Positions 19,272 to 28,173 of a stretch of DNA of 64,000 nucleotides are shown piece by piece. The notes under the pieces are model-generated. The model saw nothing but the letters and a program-made list of their open reading frames with translations. It searched no databases and had not been told where the DNA came from. The stretch is taken from assembly GCF_000237085.1 (NCBI RefSeq), contig NC_016627.1, forward strand, positions 62,001-126,000, in the 5' to 3' direction. Position 1 is the first letter of the stretch, and each line of letters starts with the position of its first letter. Source of the DNA: Acetivibrio clariflavus DSM 19732. GTDB lineage: Bacteria > Bacillota > Clostridia > Acetivibrionales > Acetivibrionaceae. Made by a program: the position numbers and the translations under genes.

Positions 19272-19863
19272 TATAGTTATACCTACAATTGTTTTATTTT
19301 TGATATGTGTTATAGTTACAATGTCTCTGGCACTCACAAACTACGCTACCAAGGATGCTATTGCAGAACAGAACAAAATTCAGGCAGAAAGTGCCAAAAG
19401 AGAAGTTTTTTCAGAGGCAGAAACTTTTGAAGAGATTGAGGATTTAGACTCAATCCTTGGTGCTGCAGGTGAAGAAAAATTGATAAAGGAAGCTTTCCAC
19501 TGTTCAAAAAACGGAAAAGAAATAGGTAGAGTCTATTCAGTGGAGAGTAATGGCTATGGCGGAGTTATTTCCATGGTAGTGGGAATAGACAACGACGGAA
19601 AGATAACCGGTGTAAAAATTATCAGCCTTAGTGAAACACCGGGACTTGGATCAAAAGTCCAGGAAGAGCCGTTTCTTTCCCAGCTTGTAGGTATTACACC
19701 GAAAGAAGCATTGACCGTTGTCAAATCCGGTGGCTCTAAACAAGAAGAGATTGATGCCGTAAGCGGTGCTACAATATCATCAAAAGCAGTTGTAAAAGGA
19801 ATACAGGCGGCAATTGACATGGATAAAAAAATTAGAGAATTGAGAGGGGAGGCGGTATTTTGA
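19264..19863 (+). CDS. rnfG: Rnf complex subunit RnfG
   Basis: 199 residues from a TTG at 19264, 11 bases after GGAGG. An in-frame GTG at 19252 is itself part of that GGAGGTG site, so it is a less likely start though it is the longer reading. One N-terminal helix anchors an FMN-binding domain outside the membrane. DAVSGATISSKAV near residue 170 holds the Thr (of SGAT) to which FMN is attached covalently, and ETPGLGSK is also typical. RnfG passes electrons within the complex. The stop codon overlaps the rnfE start (TTGA). Confidence 0.94.
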   Translation: MRDIVIPTIVLFLICVIVTMSLALTNYATKDAIAEQNKIQAESAKREVFSEAETFEEIEDLDSILGAAGEEKLIKEAFHCSKNGKEIGRVYSVESNGYGGVISMVVGIDNDGKITGVKIISLSETPGLGSKVQEEPFLSQLVGITPKEALTVVKSGGSKQEEIDAVSGATISSKAVVKGIQAAIDMDKKIRELRGEAVF

Positions 19864-20525
19864 AAGCGATAGAGACACTTAAAAACGGTATTATAAAAGA
19901 GAATCCGGTTTTCAGGCTGGTTTTGGGAACATGTCCTACCCTTGCAGTAACAACTTCGGCGAGAAACGGGATTGGTATGGGACTTGCCGCCACAGCAGTT
20001 TTGGTGGGATCGAATCTTGTAATATCGCTCCTTAGAAAAATCATACCCGATAAAGTGCGAATTCCTGCATATATAACAATAATTTCAGGATTTGTTACCA
20101 TTATACAGATGCTTCTTAAGGCTTATCTTCCAGAATTGGATAAAGAACTCGGTATATATATACCTCTGATAGTTGTAAACTGTATTATTTTAGCAAGGGC
20201 TGAGATGTTTGCCAATAAAAATAATGCTTTTCTTTCAATTTTAGACGGTATAGGGATGGGCATAGGTTTTACCTTTGCACTGCTTATAATGGGCTCGGTA
20301 AGGGAACTACTCGGTGCAGGAACATGGTTTGGAATTACCGTTACAAAGAACTTATTTGACCCGGCATTAATAATGATACTTCCTCCCGGAGGATTTTTAG
20401 TCTTTGGAATAATAATGGGACTTATAAACAAGTTTTCATCAATGAAATTATCAAAAGAGAAGAACTGCGCATCATGTCCGTTGCCTTGTGGTGCAGTTGG
20501 AGAAGCTAAGGGGGATGAGGTATAA
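19860..20525 (+). CDS. rnfE: Rnf complex subunit RnfE
   Basis: 221 residues from a TTG start, translationally coupled to rnfG by a 4-base overlap, with GGGGAGGCGG just before. It has six membrane helices of the Rnf-Nqr (NqrD/RnfE) family with the conserved PVFRLVLGTCPTLAVTTS and GSVRELLGAGTWFG segments. A cysteine-containing tail CASCPLPC follows, as often seen in clostridial RnfE. With RnfA it forms the inverted pair of membrane subunits that hold an intramembrane iron-sulfur centre. It overlaps rnfA by one base. Confidence 0.96.
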   Translation: MKAIETLKNGIIKENPVFRLVLGTCPTLAVTTSARNGIGMGLAATAVLVGSNLVISLLRKIIPDKVRIPAYITIISGFVTIIQMLLKAYLPELDKELGIYIPLIVVNCIILARAEMFANKNNAFLSILDGIGMGIGFTFALLIMGSVRELLGAGTWFGITVTKNLFDPALIMILPPGGFLVFGIIMGLINKFSSMKLSKEKNCASCPLPCGAVGEAKGDEV

Positions 20526-21106
20526 TGAATAATGTAATATTGCTTGCAATCAGTGCCATATTGGTGAATAATTTTGTTTTATCGCAGTTCTTAGGAATTT
20601 GTCCTTTCCTTGGTGTATCCAAAAAGATTGAAACAGCTCTTGGAATGGGTGGCGCAGTTATATTTGTTATGACCATTTCTTCCTGTATAACAAGGGCTAT
20701 TTATGATTTGTTCCTGTATCCTTATGGCCTTGATTATCTGAATACCATTGTTTTTATACTGATCATAGCTTCATTGGTTCAGTTTGTTGAAACAGTGTTA
20801 AAGAAGTTTATTCCTTCGCTGTACAGGTCTTTGGGTATATATCTTCCGCTTATAACAACCAATTGTGCGGTGTTGGGAGCTGCTCTTTTAAATATAGACA
20901 AAAACTATAATGTGTTATACTCGACTTTATATGGATTGTTTTCAGGTGTGGGTTTTACCCTTGCATTGGTATTGTTTGCAGGTGTCAGGGAAAAACTTGA
21001 GTACAGTGATATCCCTGAGTCCCTTAAAGGGCTGCCGATATCGCTTATTGCGGCTTCCCTTGTTTCTATGGCATTTTTAGGGTTTAAGGGTCTCTTTGGA
21101 ATTTAG
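20525..21106 (+). CDS. rnfA: Rnf complex subunit RnfA
   Basis: 193 residues, six membrane helices, the NqrE/RnfA member of the family. The N-terminus NNFVLSQFLGICPFLGVSK and the central LPLITTNCAVLG carry the two conserved Cys that coordinate the membrane-embedded cluster shared with RnfE. The start ATG shares its A with the TAA of rnfE, so the two are coupled. Confidence 0.96.
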   Translation: MNNVILLAISAILVNNFVLSQFLGICPFLGVSKKIETALGMGGAVIFVMTISSCITRAIYDLFLYPYGLDYLNTIVFILIIASLVQFVETVLKKFIPSLYRSLGIYLPLITTNCAVLGAALLNIDKNYNVLYSTLYGLFSGVGFTLALVLFAGVREKLEYSDIPESLKGLPISLIAASLVSMAFLGFKGLFGI

Positions 21107-21126
21107 AGAGAAAGGATGTTAAAGTC

Positions 21127-21930
21127 ATGCTACAGGAGTTATTATTGCCAACTTCTCTGGTTGGCGGTTTAGGGCTTATATTTGGTATTGGTCTGGCTTA
21201 TGCTTCTAAAAAATTTGAAGTGAAAGCCGATGAGCGGGTGGCTGCAGTAAGAGAGGTCTTGCCTGGTGCAAACTGTGGTGCTTGCGGGTTTACAGGGTGT
21301 GACGGCTTTGCCGAAGGTGTGGTAAACGGTAAATGTAAGGTAAACGGTTGTCCTGTTGGTGGAGACACTGTTGCAAAGGCTATAAGCGAAATATTGGGAG
21401 TGGAGGCTGAAGCAGTAGTGGCTAAAGCTGCCCGAGTGATGTGTGGAGGAACTTGCACTTCATGCAAAACTAAGTTTGATTATTCCGGGATAGAGGATTG
21501 TGTTGCAGCTGCAAGTCTTTTCGGAGGTCCATCAGCATGTACTTATGGATGTGTGGGACTTGGAACCTGTGTAAGGGCTTGTCCTTTTGAGGCAATACAG
21601 ATAGTTGACGGGTTAGCGATGGTTAATGAGGCGAAATGTAAAGCTTGTGAAAAGTGTATGGCTTCCTGTCCTAAAAAAATTATTAAAATGGTTCCGATAT
21701 GTAATGAATACACTGTTTCATGCAGCAGTATGGACAAGGGAGCTACAGTAAGGAAGAACTGCAGTGTAGGGTGTATAGGCTGCGGTAAATGTTCTAAAGT
21801 CTGTCCTAAGGGCGCTATAAGCGTTGAGGGAACCCTTGCGAAAATAAACCCTGAGATTTGCAGCAATTGCGGAGAATGTATAAAAGTTTGTCCAACAAAT
21901 GCTATAAAAAGATATAAATCCAGTTGCTAA
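21127..21930 (+). CDS. rnfB: Rnf complex subunit RnfB (polyferredoxin)
   Basis: 267 residues. An N-terminal helix (about 8-26) is followed by the Fe4S domain with GANCGACGFTGCDGFAEG. After it come CxxC-rich ferredoxin modules (GTCVRACPFEAIQ, CKACEKCMASCPKK, CIGCGKCSKVCPKG, CSNCGECIKVCPTN). RnfB is the likely entry point for electrons from reduced ferredoxin. It is the last gene of the operon; a long-loop terminator follows at 21951. Confidence 0.97.
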   Translation: MLQELLLPTSLVGGLGLIFGIGLAYASKKFEVKADERVAAVREVLPGANCGACGFTGCDGFAEGVVNGKCKVNGCPVGGDTVAKAISEILGVEAEAVVAKAARVMCGGTCTSCKTKFDYSGIEDCVAAASLFGGPSACTYGCVGLGTCVRACPFEAIQIVDGLAMVNEAKCKACEKCMASCPKKIIKMVPICNEYTVSCSSMDKGATVRKNCSVGCIGCGKCSKVCPKGAISVEGTLAKINPEICSNCGECIKVCPTNAIKRYKSSC

Positions 21931-21950
21931 ATAAGTTAAAAAATAGATTA

Positions 21951-22004
21951 AACTAGTGCCAACATATTAAGGGATAGTTTTATTCCGAGGCACTAGTTTT
22001 TTGT
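21951..22004 (+). terminator. Terminator after rnfB
   Basis: AACTAGTGCC (21951-21960) pairs perfectly with GGCACTAGTT (21989-21998) around a 28-base loop, followed by TTTTGTTT. Confidence 0.8.
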
Positions 22005-22192
22005 TTGATTATTGAGAAATAAGATATTTATCTTCCTTTTGGGATGATTATGAATATTTTATTGCATATCAATTAATATTAAAAAATGCCTTGTCCTTTT
22101 ATGCGATAGGATATGCTCTGTGGTTGAAAGTTTAACTTTTCATTAAAGTACTTGTAGGTAAAACTGTTTTTTTAATTTTGCTATTATTGACT

Positions 22193-22465
22193 TTAAGGCT
22201 TAATGTTATTTTTAAAATTGCCGTTTGCACCTTTTTTACTCACTAGTATTTGATTTCTGCCATTCTTAAAGGATTTCTTCACATCATAGCCTTTCAGTAC
22301 AAGTGTGTCATATATTATGTCAGTTTGATGGAAATAATTATTTCCTACATCCAGTATTAAGGTTTCGTTTTCCTTAAGTTCTTCCGACAGCTTTTCTAAA
22401 GTCGAGTCGATATTCAGACTTTCAGCGTTTATAATTTCTCTGTTATTGTCCATATTATTGTCCAT
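22193..22465 (-). CDS. Small protein of unknown function
   Basis: 90 residues from the ATG at 22465, 6 bases after GGGAGG; the in-frame ATG at 22471 abuts that site and is not usable. It has an acidic, Asn-rich N-terminus, a helical KLSEELKENE segment, then a beta-like part with YDTLVLKGYDVKKSF and a basic C-terminus. No signal peptide, membrane helix or cysteines. I recognise no family. It is monocistronic, between the rnf operon and the kinase gene and divergent from the latter. Confidence 0.6.
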   Translation of the reverse strand: MDNNMDNNREIINAESLNIDSTLEKLSEELKENETLILDVGNNYFHQTDIIYDTLVLKGYDVKKSFKNGRNQILVSKKGANGNFKNNIKP

Positions 22466-22704
22466 TTGCATCCTCCCGCTAATGTTATATAAATATGTTT
22501 AAAATATAAAAAACGGAGTAATATATATTCTAGCCAAATATTAATCTTTTCAATCATCTAAACGAGCATTAAAGTTGGAAAGTTTTAATTTTTTTATTAG
22601 GGTTGTTAAAAACTTTTTAATTACCCTAATTTGATGGGATTTGATATGAAAACCGTGTAGATTACTTTGAATTTACATAGAATAAAAAGTTTAGGAGTTT
22701 GCCT

Positions 22705-23217
22705 ATGAATAAATCAAATATTGTATTAATAGGAATGCCTGGAGCTGGGAAAAGCACTGTTGGCGTGGTTCTTGCCAAAGCCATGGGAAAACCTTTTATT
22801 GATACGGATTTATTGATACAGCAAAAACAGGATATGCTTCTCCAGGAGATTATTGATAAGCATGGAATCAATAAATTTCTTGATATAGAAGAAAAAGTTG
22901 TAATGGACCTGGATGTAAAAGATCATGTCATTGCAACAGGCGGCAGCGTTATATATAGTGATTTGGCTCTTAACCATTTGAAAAAAGACGGAAAAATTGT
23001 TTATCTCAAGTTGAGTTTTGATGAGGTGGTGAAAAGGCTAAAGGATTTTAAAGGGCGAGGAATAGCCATGGAGAAGAATAGAACTCTTTTGGATGTTTAC
23101 AATGAAAGGGTACCTTTATATGAAAAACATGCAGACATTACTATTGTTTGCTCCAACAAGACTATTGAGGACATTGTTTTTGAGATAAAAGAAAGTATTT
23201 ATATGTATAAAGCATAG
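22705..23217 (+). CDS. Shikimate kinase-like protein with altered substrate pocket
   Basis: 170 residues from the ATG at 22705, 7 bases after AGGAG. Walker A GMPGAGKST (10-18) and the FIDTD motif (31-35) place it in the shikimate kinase/gluconate kinase fold, and ERVPLY (R135) matches the conserved Arg near the C-terminus. However, the shikimate-binding Arg of the FRxxE motif is Leu here (KFLDIEE, L59), the GGG motif is GGS (79-81), and the lid RPL motif is replaced by GRGIAM. No aro genes are nearby. A small-molecule kinase is safe; shikimate as substrate is doubtful. Confidence 0.75.
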   Translation: MNKSNIVLIGMPGAGKSTVGVVLAKAMGKPFIDTDLLIQQKQDMLLQEIIDKHGINKFLDIEEKVVMDLDVKDHVIATGGSVIYSDLALNHLKKDGKIVYLKLSFDEVVKRLKDFKGRGIAMEKNRTLLDVYNERVPLYEKHADITIVCSNKTIEDIVFEIKESIYMYKA

Positions 23218-23349
23218 TTGCTGTCTTGAATAGGATTTTTACGTTTTATAAAAAAACTATAAAAAATTTTTGAAAACATGTATATATATTCCGAAAAAAG
23301 GGCAATAATAATAATGACCTCACAAAATACATTTTGACCCCCTTTACAT

Positions 23350-23382
23350 GGGTTAGTTGCAACGACTAACCCCTTTTTTTTT
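23350..23382 (+). terminator. Terminator after the kinase gene
   Basis: GGGTTAGT pairs with ACTAACCC around TGCAACG, followed by a run of nine T. It lies about 130 bases past the stop codon. Confidence 0.85.
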
Positions 23383-23512
23383 AACTTAAATAAATGTAAA
23401 ATAACATAGATAATTTTTATTTTACACAAAACAAATTAAGGTCTTTATGTTATAGCAAAAATATATTAAAATATAATAGGTTATAGTTATTATAATTTAA
23501 GGAGAGAGTCAA

Positions 23513-24496
23513 ATGGCAAAAATCCCAAAGCAAAGAGAACCTTTAGTAACGCATATTTATACTGCAGATCCTTCAGCACACGTTTTTGAAGGAAAAATTT
23601 ATATTTATCCTTCCCATGACAGGGATATCGACGTAGAACAAAATGACAACGGCGATCAATACATGATGGAAGACTACCATGTTTTATCTATGGATGATTT
23701 GAATTCTCCTGTAATTGACCATGGAGTTGCACTTCATATTAATGATGTTCCATGGGCAAAACAGCAAATGTGGGCACCTGATGCGGCATTTAAAAACGGT
23801 ACCTATTATTTCTACTTCCCTGCAAGAGATAAAGAAGGAATATTTAGAATCGGTGTTGCCACAAGTAAGAATCCGGCAGGTCCGTTTAAGCCCGAACCAG
23901 ACTACATAAAAGGGACTTTTAGTATTGACCCGGCTGTCTTTGTAGATGATGACGGCAAAGCATATATGTATGTCGGTGGATTGTGGGGAGGACAGCTGGA
24001 AAAATGGAAGACAGGTAAATTCGACCCTAACGGTAAAGAACCTGCGCCTACAGAACCGGCGTTGGGGCCATATGTGGCTGAGCTGAACGATGATATGATT
24101 TCATTAAAGGAAGATCTTCAACAGGTTTCCATTGTTGATGAAGATGGTAATCCAATTTTGGCAGGGGACGAGGATAGAAGGTTTTTTGAAGCTTCTTGGG
24201 TGCATAAGTACAATGGTTATTATTATCTGTCCTATTCAACAGGGACAACCCACTACCTTGTATATGCAATAAGCAAGAATCCTAAGGGACCTTTTGTGTA
24301 CAAGGGAAGAATCCTTGAGCCGGTTATTGGATGGACAACCCACCATTCCATTGTGCAGATTGGTGACAAGTGGTATCTGTTCTACCATGATTCATCATTG
24401 TCTAACGGAGTAAATCATAAGAGATGCGTAAAATATACTGAGCTTACTTACAATGAGGATGGAACTATAAAAACAATACATCCATATGAGAAATAA
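23513..24496 (+). CDS. Cytoplasmic glycoside hydrolase family 43 protein
   Basis: 327 residues, no signal peptide and no dockerin, so it acts inside the cell, probably on imported arabinoxylan or arabinan oligosaccharides. The five-bladed propeller triad can be placed: D19 in ADPSAHVF, D139 in FSIDPAVFVDDDG, and E226 in RRFFEASWVHK. The N-terminus EPLVTHIYTADP is typical of GH43 xylosidase/arabinofuranosidase enzymes of this size; the exact specificity is not readable. GGAGAGAG precedes the ATG. It stands alone between two terminators. Confidence 0.9.
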   Translation: MAKIPKQREPLVTHIYTADPSAHVFEGKIYIYPSHDRDIDVEQNDNGDQYMMEDYHVLSMDDLNSPVIDHGVALHINDVPWAKQQMWAPDAAFKNGTYYFYFPARDKEGIFRIGVATSKNPAGPFKPEPDYIKGTFSIDPAVFVDDDGKAYMYVGGLWGGQLEKWKTGKFDPNGKEPAPTEPALGPYVAELNDDMISLKEDLQQVSIVDEDGNPILAGDEDRRFFEASWVHKYNGYYYLSYSTGTTHYLVYAISKNPKGPFVYKGRILEPVIGWTTHHSIVQIGDKWYLFYHDSSLSNGVNHKRCVKYTELTYNEDGTIKTIHPYEK

Positions 24497-24525
24497 TCCG
24501 ATAGAATTGAAACTCTTTAAAACTT

Positions 24526-24567
24526 AGGGGATTGTCGGAATTTTGCTTCCGGCAATCCCCTATTTTA
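24526..24567. terminator. Bidirectional terminator between GH43 and the M29 peptidase
   Basis: AGGGGATTGTCGGAA (24526-24540) pairs with TTCCGGCAATCCCCT (24547-24561), one G-U pair, around TTTTGC, then ATTTTAA. The two flanking genes converge here. Confidence 0.85.
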
Positions 24568-24588
24568 AACTTATCTTAGCATTAGATT

Positions 24589-25704
24589 TTATATCAAGTT
24601 TTCCGGATTTAGGCACTTTAGTTCATCGATTACGAAAAGTCCGTCTTTTCTGACGAGAACATCATCAAACCATATTTCTCCGCCGCCATATTCGGGACGT
24701 TGGATAAGAACAAGGTCCCAGTGTATTGCCGATTTGTTGCCATTATCACATTCATCATAGCAGCTTCCGGGAGTGAAGTGTATGCTTCCTTTTATTTTTT
24801 CATCAAAGAGTGTATCCTTCATAGGAGTTTCTATGAAAGGATTGACTCCAATAGCAAATTCACCGATATACCTTGCCCCTTCGTCGGTGTCCAATATTTG
24901 GTTTAGCCTTTCTGTATTGTTACAGGTAGCATTTATTATCTTGCCGTCTTTAAATTCCAGCCTTATGTTTTCAAAAGTAACTCCCTGGTAAACGGCAGGG
25001 GTATTGTAGGTAATAACTCCGTTAACAGAAGTCTTTACAGGTGCAGTGAAAACTTCACCGTCGGGAATATTCATTTTGCCGTCACATTTTATTGCCGGAA
25101 GGCCCTTAATGGAGAAGGAGAGATCGGTGCCTTTGGCAACGATGCGGACTTTGTCGGTTCTTTCCATGATTTTTATAAGATTGTCCATGGCATTGGACAT
25201 TTTTTGATAATCTAAGTTGCACACCTTGAAATAAAAATCTTCAAAGTGCTCTGTGGGCATGTTTGCAAGCTGTGCCATAGAATTGTTGGGGTATCTTAAT
25301 ACGCACCATTTGGTGCTTTTGACTCTGATGTCGGAATGAAGGGGTTTGGAGTAATGTTCCATATATATTTTCATTTTGTCCTGAGGAACTCCGCCAAGTT
25401 CGCTGACATTTTCTCCGGCCCTTATTCCTATATATGCTTTCATGTCTTTCATGCGTGCTATCTCATAAGATGCAGTCATTTTTATCTGCTCTTCAGTACA
25501 GTCGTTTAAAAGAATCCTTAGAAGTTCATTGTCTTTTACTGTAAGAAAAGGAACACCTCCTGCTTTATAAGCCTCTCTGATCAATTCCTTTGCAAGGGCA
25601 TAACAATCACCGATACATTCAATAAGAATGTTTTCACCGGGTTTCAGTTCTACTGAATAATTAATTAGGTTGTGAGCAAGTTGTGTTATACGTGGATCTT
25701 TCAT
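24589..25704 (-). CDS. M29 family aminopeptidase
   Basis: 371 residues. It matches the thermophilic metallo-aminopeptidase family (AmpS/aminopeptidase T): the N-terminal LKPGENILIECIGD, the metal-ligand region FTAPVKTSVNG with the GEVF before it, and in the C-terminal domain EFAIGVNPF, then HFTPGSCYDECDNGNKSAIHWDLVL with conserved His and Asp ligands. It removes N-terminal residues from peptides in the cytoplasm. Its ATG overlaps the stop of pepF (ATGA), so both are translated together, with MazG-like first: a small peptide-turnover operon. Confidence 0.92.
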   Translation of the reverse strand: MKDPRITQLAHNLINYSVELKPGENILIECIGDCYALAKELIREAYKAGGVPFLTVKDNELLRILLNDCTEEQIKMTASYEIARMKDMKAYIGIRAGENVSELGGVPQDKMKIYMEHYSKPLHSDIRVKSTKWCVLRYPNNSMAQLANMPTEHFEDFYFKVCNLDYQKMSNAMDNLIKIMERTDKVRIVAKGTDLSFSIKGLPAIKCDGKMNIPDGEVFTAPVKTSVNGVITYNTPAVYQGVTFENIRLEFKDGKIINATCNNTERLNQILDTDEGARYIGEFAIGVNPFIETPMKDTLFDEKIKGSIHFTPGSCYDECDNGNKSAIHWDLVLIQRPEYGGGEIWFDDVLVRKDGLFVIDELKCLNPENLI

Positions 25705-27509
25705 ATAAGTGCCTCCAATTCATTGACTATTTTTTCGAACACCAGTAGAGCATCTTCAATAGGTTTTGGAGTATATAAATCAACTCCTGCCTTTTTCAGA
25801 AGTTCTAAAGGATAATCGGAGCTTCCGCTCTTTAAAAATTCTTTATATCGGTCAACAGCAGGCTGACCTTCATTTAATATCATATTTGAAATTGCCACTG
25901 CTGATGAAAAACCAGTTGCGTATTTATAGACATAAAAACTGGTATAAAAATGGGGAATTCTTGCCCATTCCATTTTGATAGCATCATCGACATTTACTTC
26001 GGCCTCGAAGTATTTCTTGTTCAGTTTGAGATAAACATCGCAGAGTATGTCGGCAGTAAGAGCTTTTCCTTCCTGAAGCATTGAGTGAATTATCTTTTCA
26101 AATTCCGCAAACATAACCTGACGGAAGACTGTTCCTCGGAATTGTTCAAGATAATGATTCAAAAGATAGGCTTTTTCTTCCCGACCGGTTGTATTTTTTA
26201 GCATATAGTCCATAAGTAGACATTCGTTAACTGTAGAAGCCACTTCAGCGACAAATATTTTATATTCTGAATATATATAAGGCTGGGTCATGTTTGTATA
26301 ATAGGAATGAAGTGCATGCCCCATTTCATGAGCAATTGTGAAAACATCATCTATTGTTCCCTGATAGTTCAGCAGAACATAGGGGTGGGATTTATACGCT
26401 CCCCAGGAATATGCGCCGCTGGTTTTACCCTGATTTTCGAACACATCTATCCATCCCGATGAAAAAGCTTTTTTGAGGTATCCAATATATTCATCACCCA
26501 AAGGGGTTAATCCCTGTTCGACCAGGTTTAGTGCTTCTTCATAGGGAATATTTTTTTTGGTCTCTTCCACAATGGGCACATATAGATCATACATATGCAA
26601 TTCATCCAGTTTCAGAGCTTTTTTCCGAAGTCTTAAATAGCGGTGTAAAAGCGGAATATTTTTATTGACAGTGTCTATTAAGTTATCATATACTTCAGTG
26701 CTTATATTATCTGCATCGAGGGAAGCTTCTAAGGATGAATTGTATTTTTGTGCCGTTGAATAGAATTTATTTGCTTTGAGATTGCCGGTTAATGATGCAG
26801 CTAAAGTATTTTTATATTTTGTATAGGTTTCATAGAGTGCTGTGAAGGCATCTTTTCTGACCCTTCTGTCGTGGCTTTCAAGAAATTTTATATATCTTCC
26901 TTTAGTAAGCTCAACTTCCTCACCGTTTTCGTCTTTTATAAAGGGAAATTTCAAATCGGCATTGTTGAACATGGTGAATATGTCCCTTGCAGCACTTGCC
27001 ATATCCGATGCCAAAGCCAGAAGTTGTTCTTCTTTTTCTGAAAGGATATGTTCTTTCTGGCGGAAAATTTCATTGAAAAACTGCCTATAAACTTTAAGTT
27101 CCTCACAGCTTTCCATGAAATTTTCAATTTTATCCTGAGGAATGGATGTGATTTCCGGAACAATAAAGGAGTTTGCAGCATAAACTTCTGTTGAAAGAGT
27201 AGAAGCTCTGTCGGAAATTGCCTGGAAAGTAGAATTTCCGTTGTCTTCATCTCTTTTCATTCTTGCATATACATAGACCATGTCGTTTAATGCCATCATG
27301 TCATTGCTGAGTTTGAGGCACTTAAGAAGATTTTCAGGACTTTTGTCCAATGTACCTTTGTATTTGGCAATTTCCTGAACAAGTTGTTTTACGGTATTGA
27401 AATCCTTTTCCCAATGATCAAGGTCCGGATACATGTCACTTAGTTTCCATTTGTATTTTTCGTCAATCTCATCTCTTTTAGGAAGAGTTTTTTCATTTTT
27501 ATCGGTCAT
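25701..27509 (-). CDS. pepF: Oligoendopeptidase F
   Basis: 602 residues, the normal PepF (M3B) length. The zinc site is HEMGH at 394-398 within FTIAHEMGHALHSYYT, with the third ligand in the following FVAEVASTVNE helix (about E422). The PF08439 N-terminal domain is also recognisable. It cleaves short peptides of roughly 7-17 residues in the cytoplasm. AAGGAGG precedes the ATG; the aminopeptidase gene overlaps its end by 4 bases, which suggests stepwise peptide degradation. Confidence 0.95.
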   Translation of the reverse strand: MTDKNEKTLPKRDEIDEKYKWKLSDMYPDLDHWEKDFNTVKQLVQEIAKYKGTLDKSPENLLKCLKLSNDMMALNDMVYVYARMKRDEDNGNSTFQAISDRASTLSTEVYAANSFIVPEITSIPQDKIENFMESCEELKVYRQFFNEIFRQKEHILSEKEEQLLALASDMASAARDIFTMFNNADLKFPFIKDENGEEVELTKGRYIKFLESHDRRVRKDAFTALYETYTKYKNTLAASLTGNLKANKFYSTAQKYNSSLEASLDADNISTEVYDNLIDTVNKNIPLLHRYLRLRKKALKLDELHMYDLYVPIVEETKKNIPYEEALNLVEQGLTPLGDEYIGYLKKAFSSGWIDVFENQGKTSGAYSWGAYKSHPYVLLNYQGTIDDVFTIAHEMGHALHSYYTNMTQPYIYSEYKIFVAEVASTVNECLLMDYMLKNTTGREEKAYLLNHYLEQFRGTVFRQVMFAEFEKIIHSMLQEGKALTADILCDVYLKLNKKYFEAEVNVDDAIKMEWARIPHFYTSFYVYKYATGFSSAVAISNMILNEGQPAVDRYKEFLKSGSSDYPLELLKKAGVDLYTPKPIEDALLVFEKIVNELEALI

Positions 27510-27527
27510 ATGAATACCTCCTTGCGC

Positions 27528-27887
27528 TTATAATTCGTTGTATTTGGCAGATTTCCCTTTACACTTGGAAACGGGATATTTTTCAGAATTCTTCTGAATC
27601 TTGTCCAATAAAGTACGGTTAAGGTCGATTTTTAAATCAGTAGATAAAAGTAGAAGGTAAGAGAGAATATCTGCTATTTCTTCCTTGACTTTTTCAAGGT
27701 TTTCCGGTATGGAAAGATATTGATTGACCTCGTCTTCGTTTTTCCACTGAAAATGTTCCATAAGTTCTGAAGCTTCAATTGCGATAGACATGGACAGGTT
27801 CTTGGGGGTATGAAACTTGGACCAGTCCCGTTCGGATCTGAATTTTATCAAAGCTTCCACAGCTTGAGTCAAATCTATATTATTCAT
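27528..27887 (-). CDS. MazG-like nucleotide pyrophosphohydrolase
   Basis: 119 residues from the ATG at 27887, with GGAGG 9 bases before it; a longer in-frame start at 27923 lacks a site. The all-alpha NTP-PPase fold is shown by WSKFHTPKNLSMSIAIEASELMEHFQW and EKVKEEIADILSYLL, i.e. the ExxE and ExxD metal-binding motifs. It is of the short RS21-C6/dCTPase-like type that removes abnormal or excess nucleotides. It is the first gene of the minus-strand operon with pepF 18 bases downstream. Confidence 0.88.
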   Translation of the reverse strand: MNNIDLTQAVEALIKFRSERDWSKFHTPKNLSMSIAIEASELMEHFQWKNEDEVNQYLSIPENLEKVKEEIADILSYLLLLSTDLKIDLNRTLLDKIQKNSEKYPVSKCKGKSAKYNEL

Positions 27888-28039
27888 AGGTTCAATCCTC
27901 CGAGTATTACATTTCTCATACAATTATAGCCTATCATACTATATTATCCAACAATCAAAGTTTTTATTATTTACTTGACGCAGCCTGCCAATAAACTTTT
28001 TAAGGTATTGACTTTATAATAATACTATATAATTTTACC

Positions 28040-28080
28040 AAAAAAAAGCAACCTGATTTATATTTTTATATACAGGCTGC
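28040..28080 (-). terminator. Terminator of the Fn3/SLH gene
   Basis: On the minus strand GCAGCCTG pairs with CAGGTTGC across a 17-base AT-rich loop, followed by TTTTTTT. It lies about 95 bases past the stop codon. Confidence 0.75.
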
Positions 28081-28173
28081 CAGTTAAAATTTTATTAGGG
28101 GAGTTAAGTACTACGTAATAATTTCTATCCCGTTATTTAAATTTATCTTCAATAAATATAAAGCTGAAAATTG

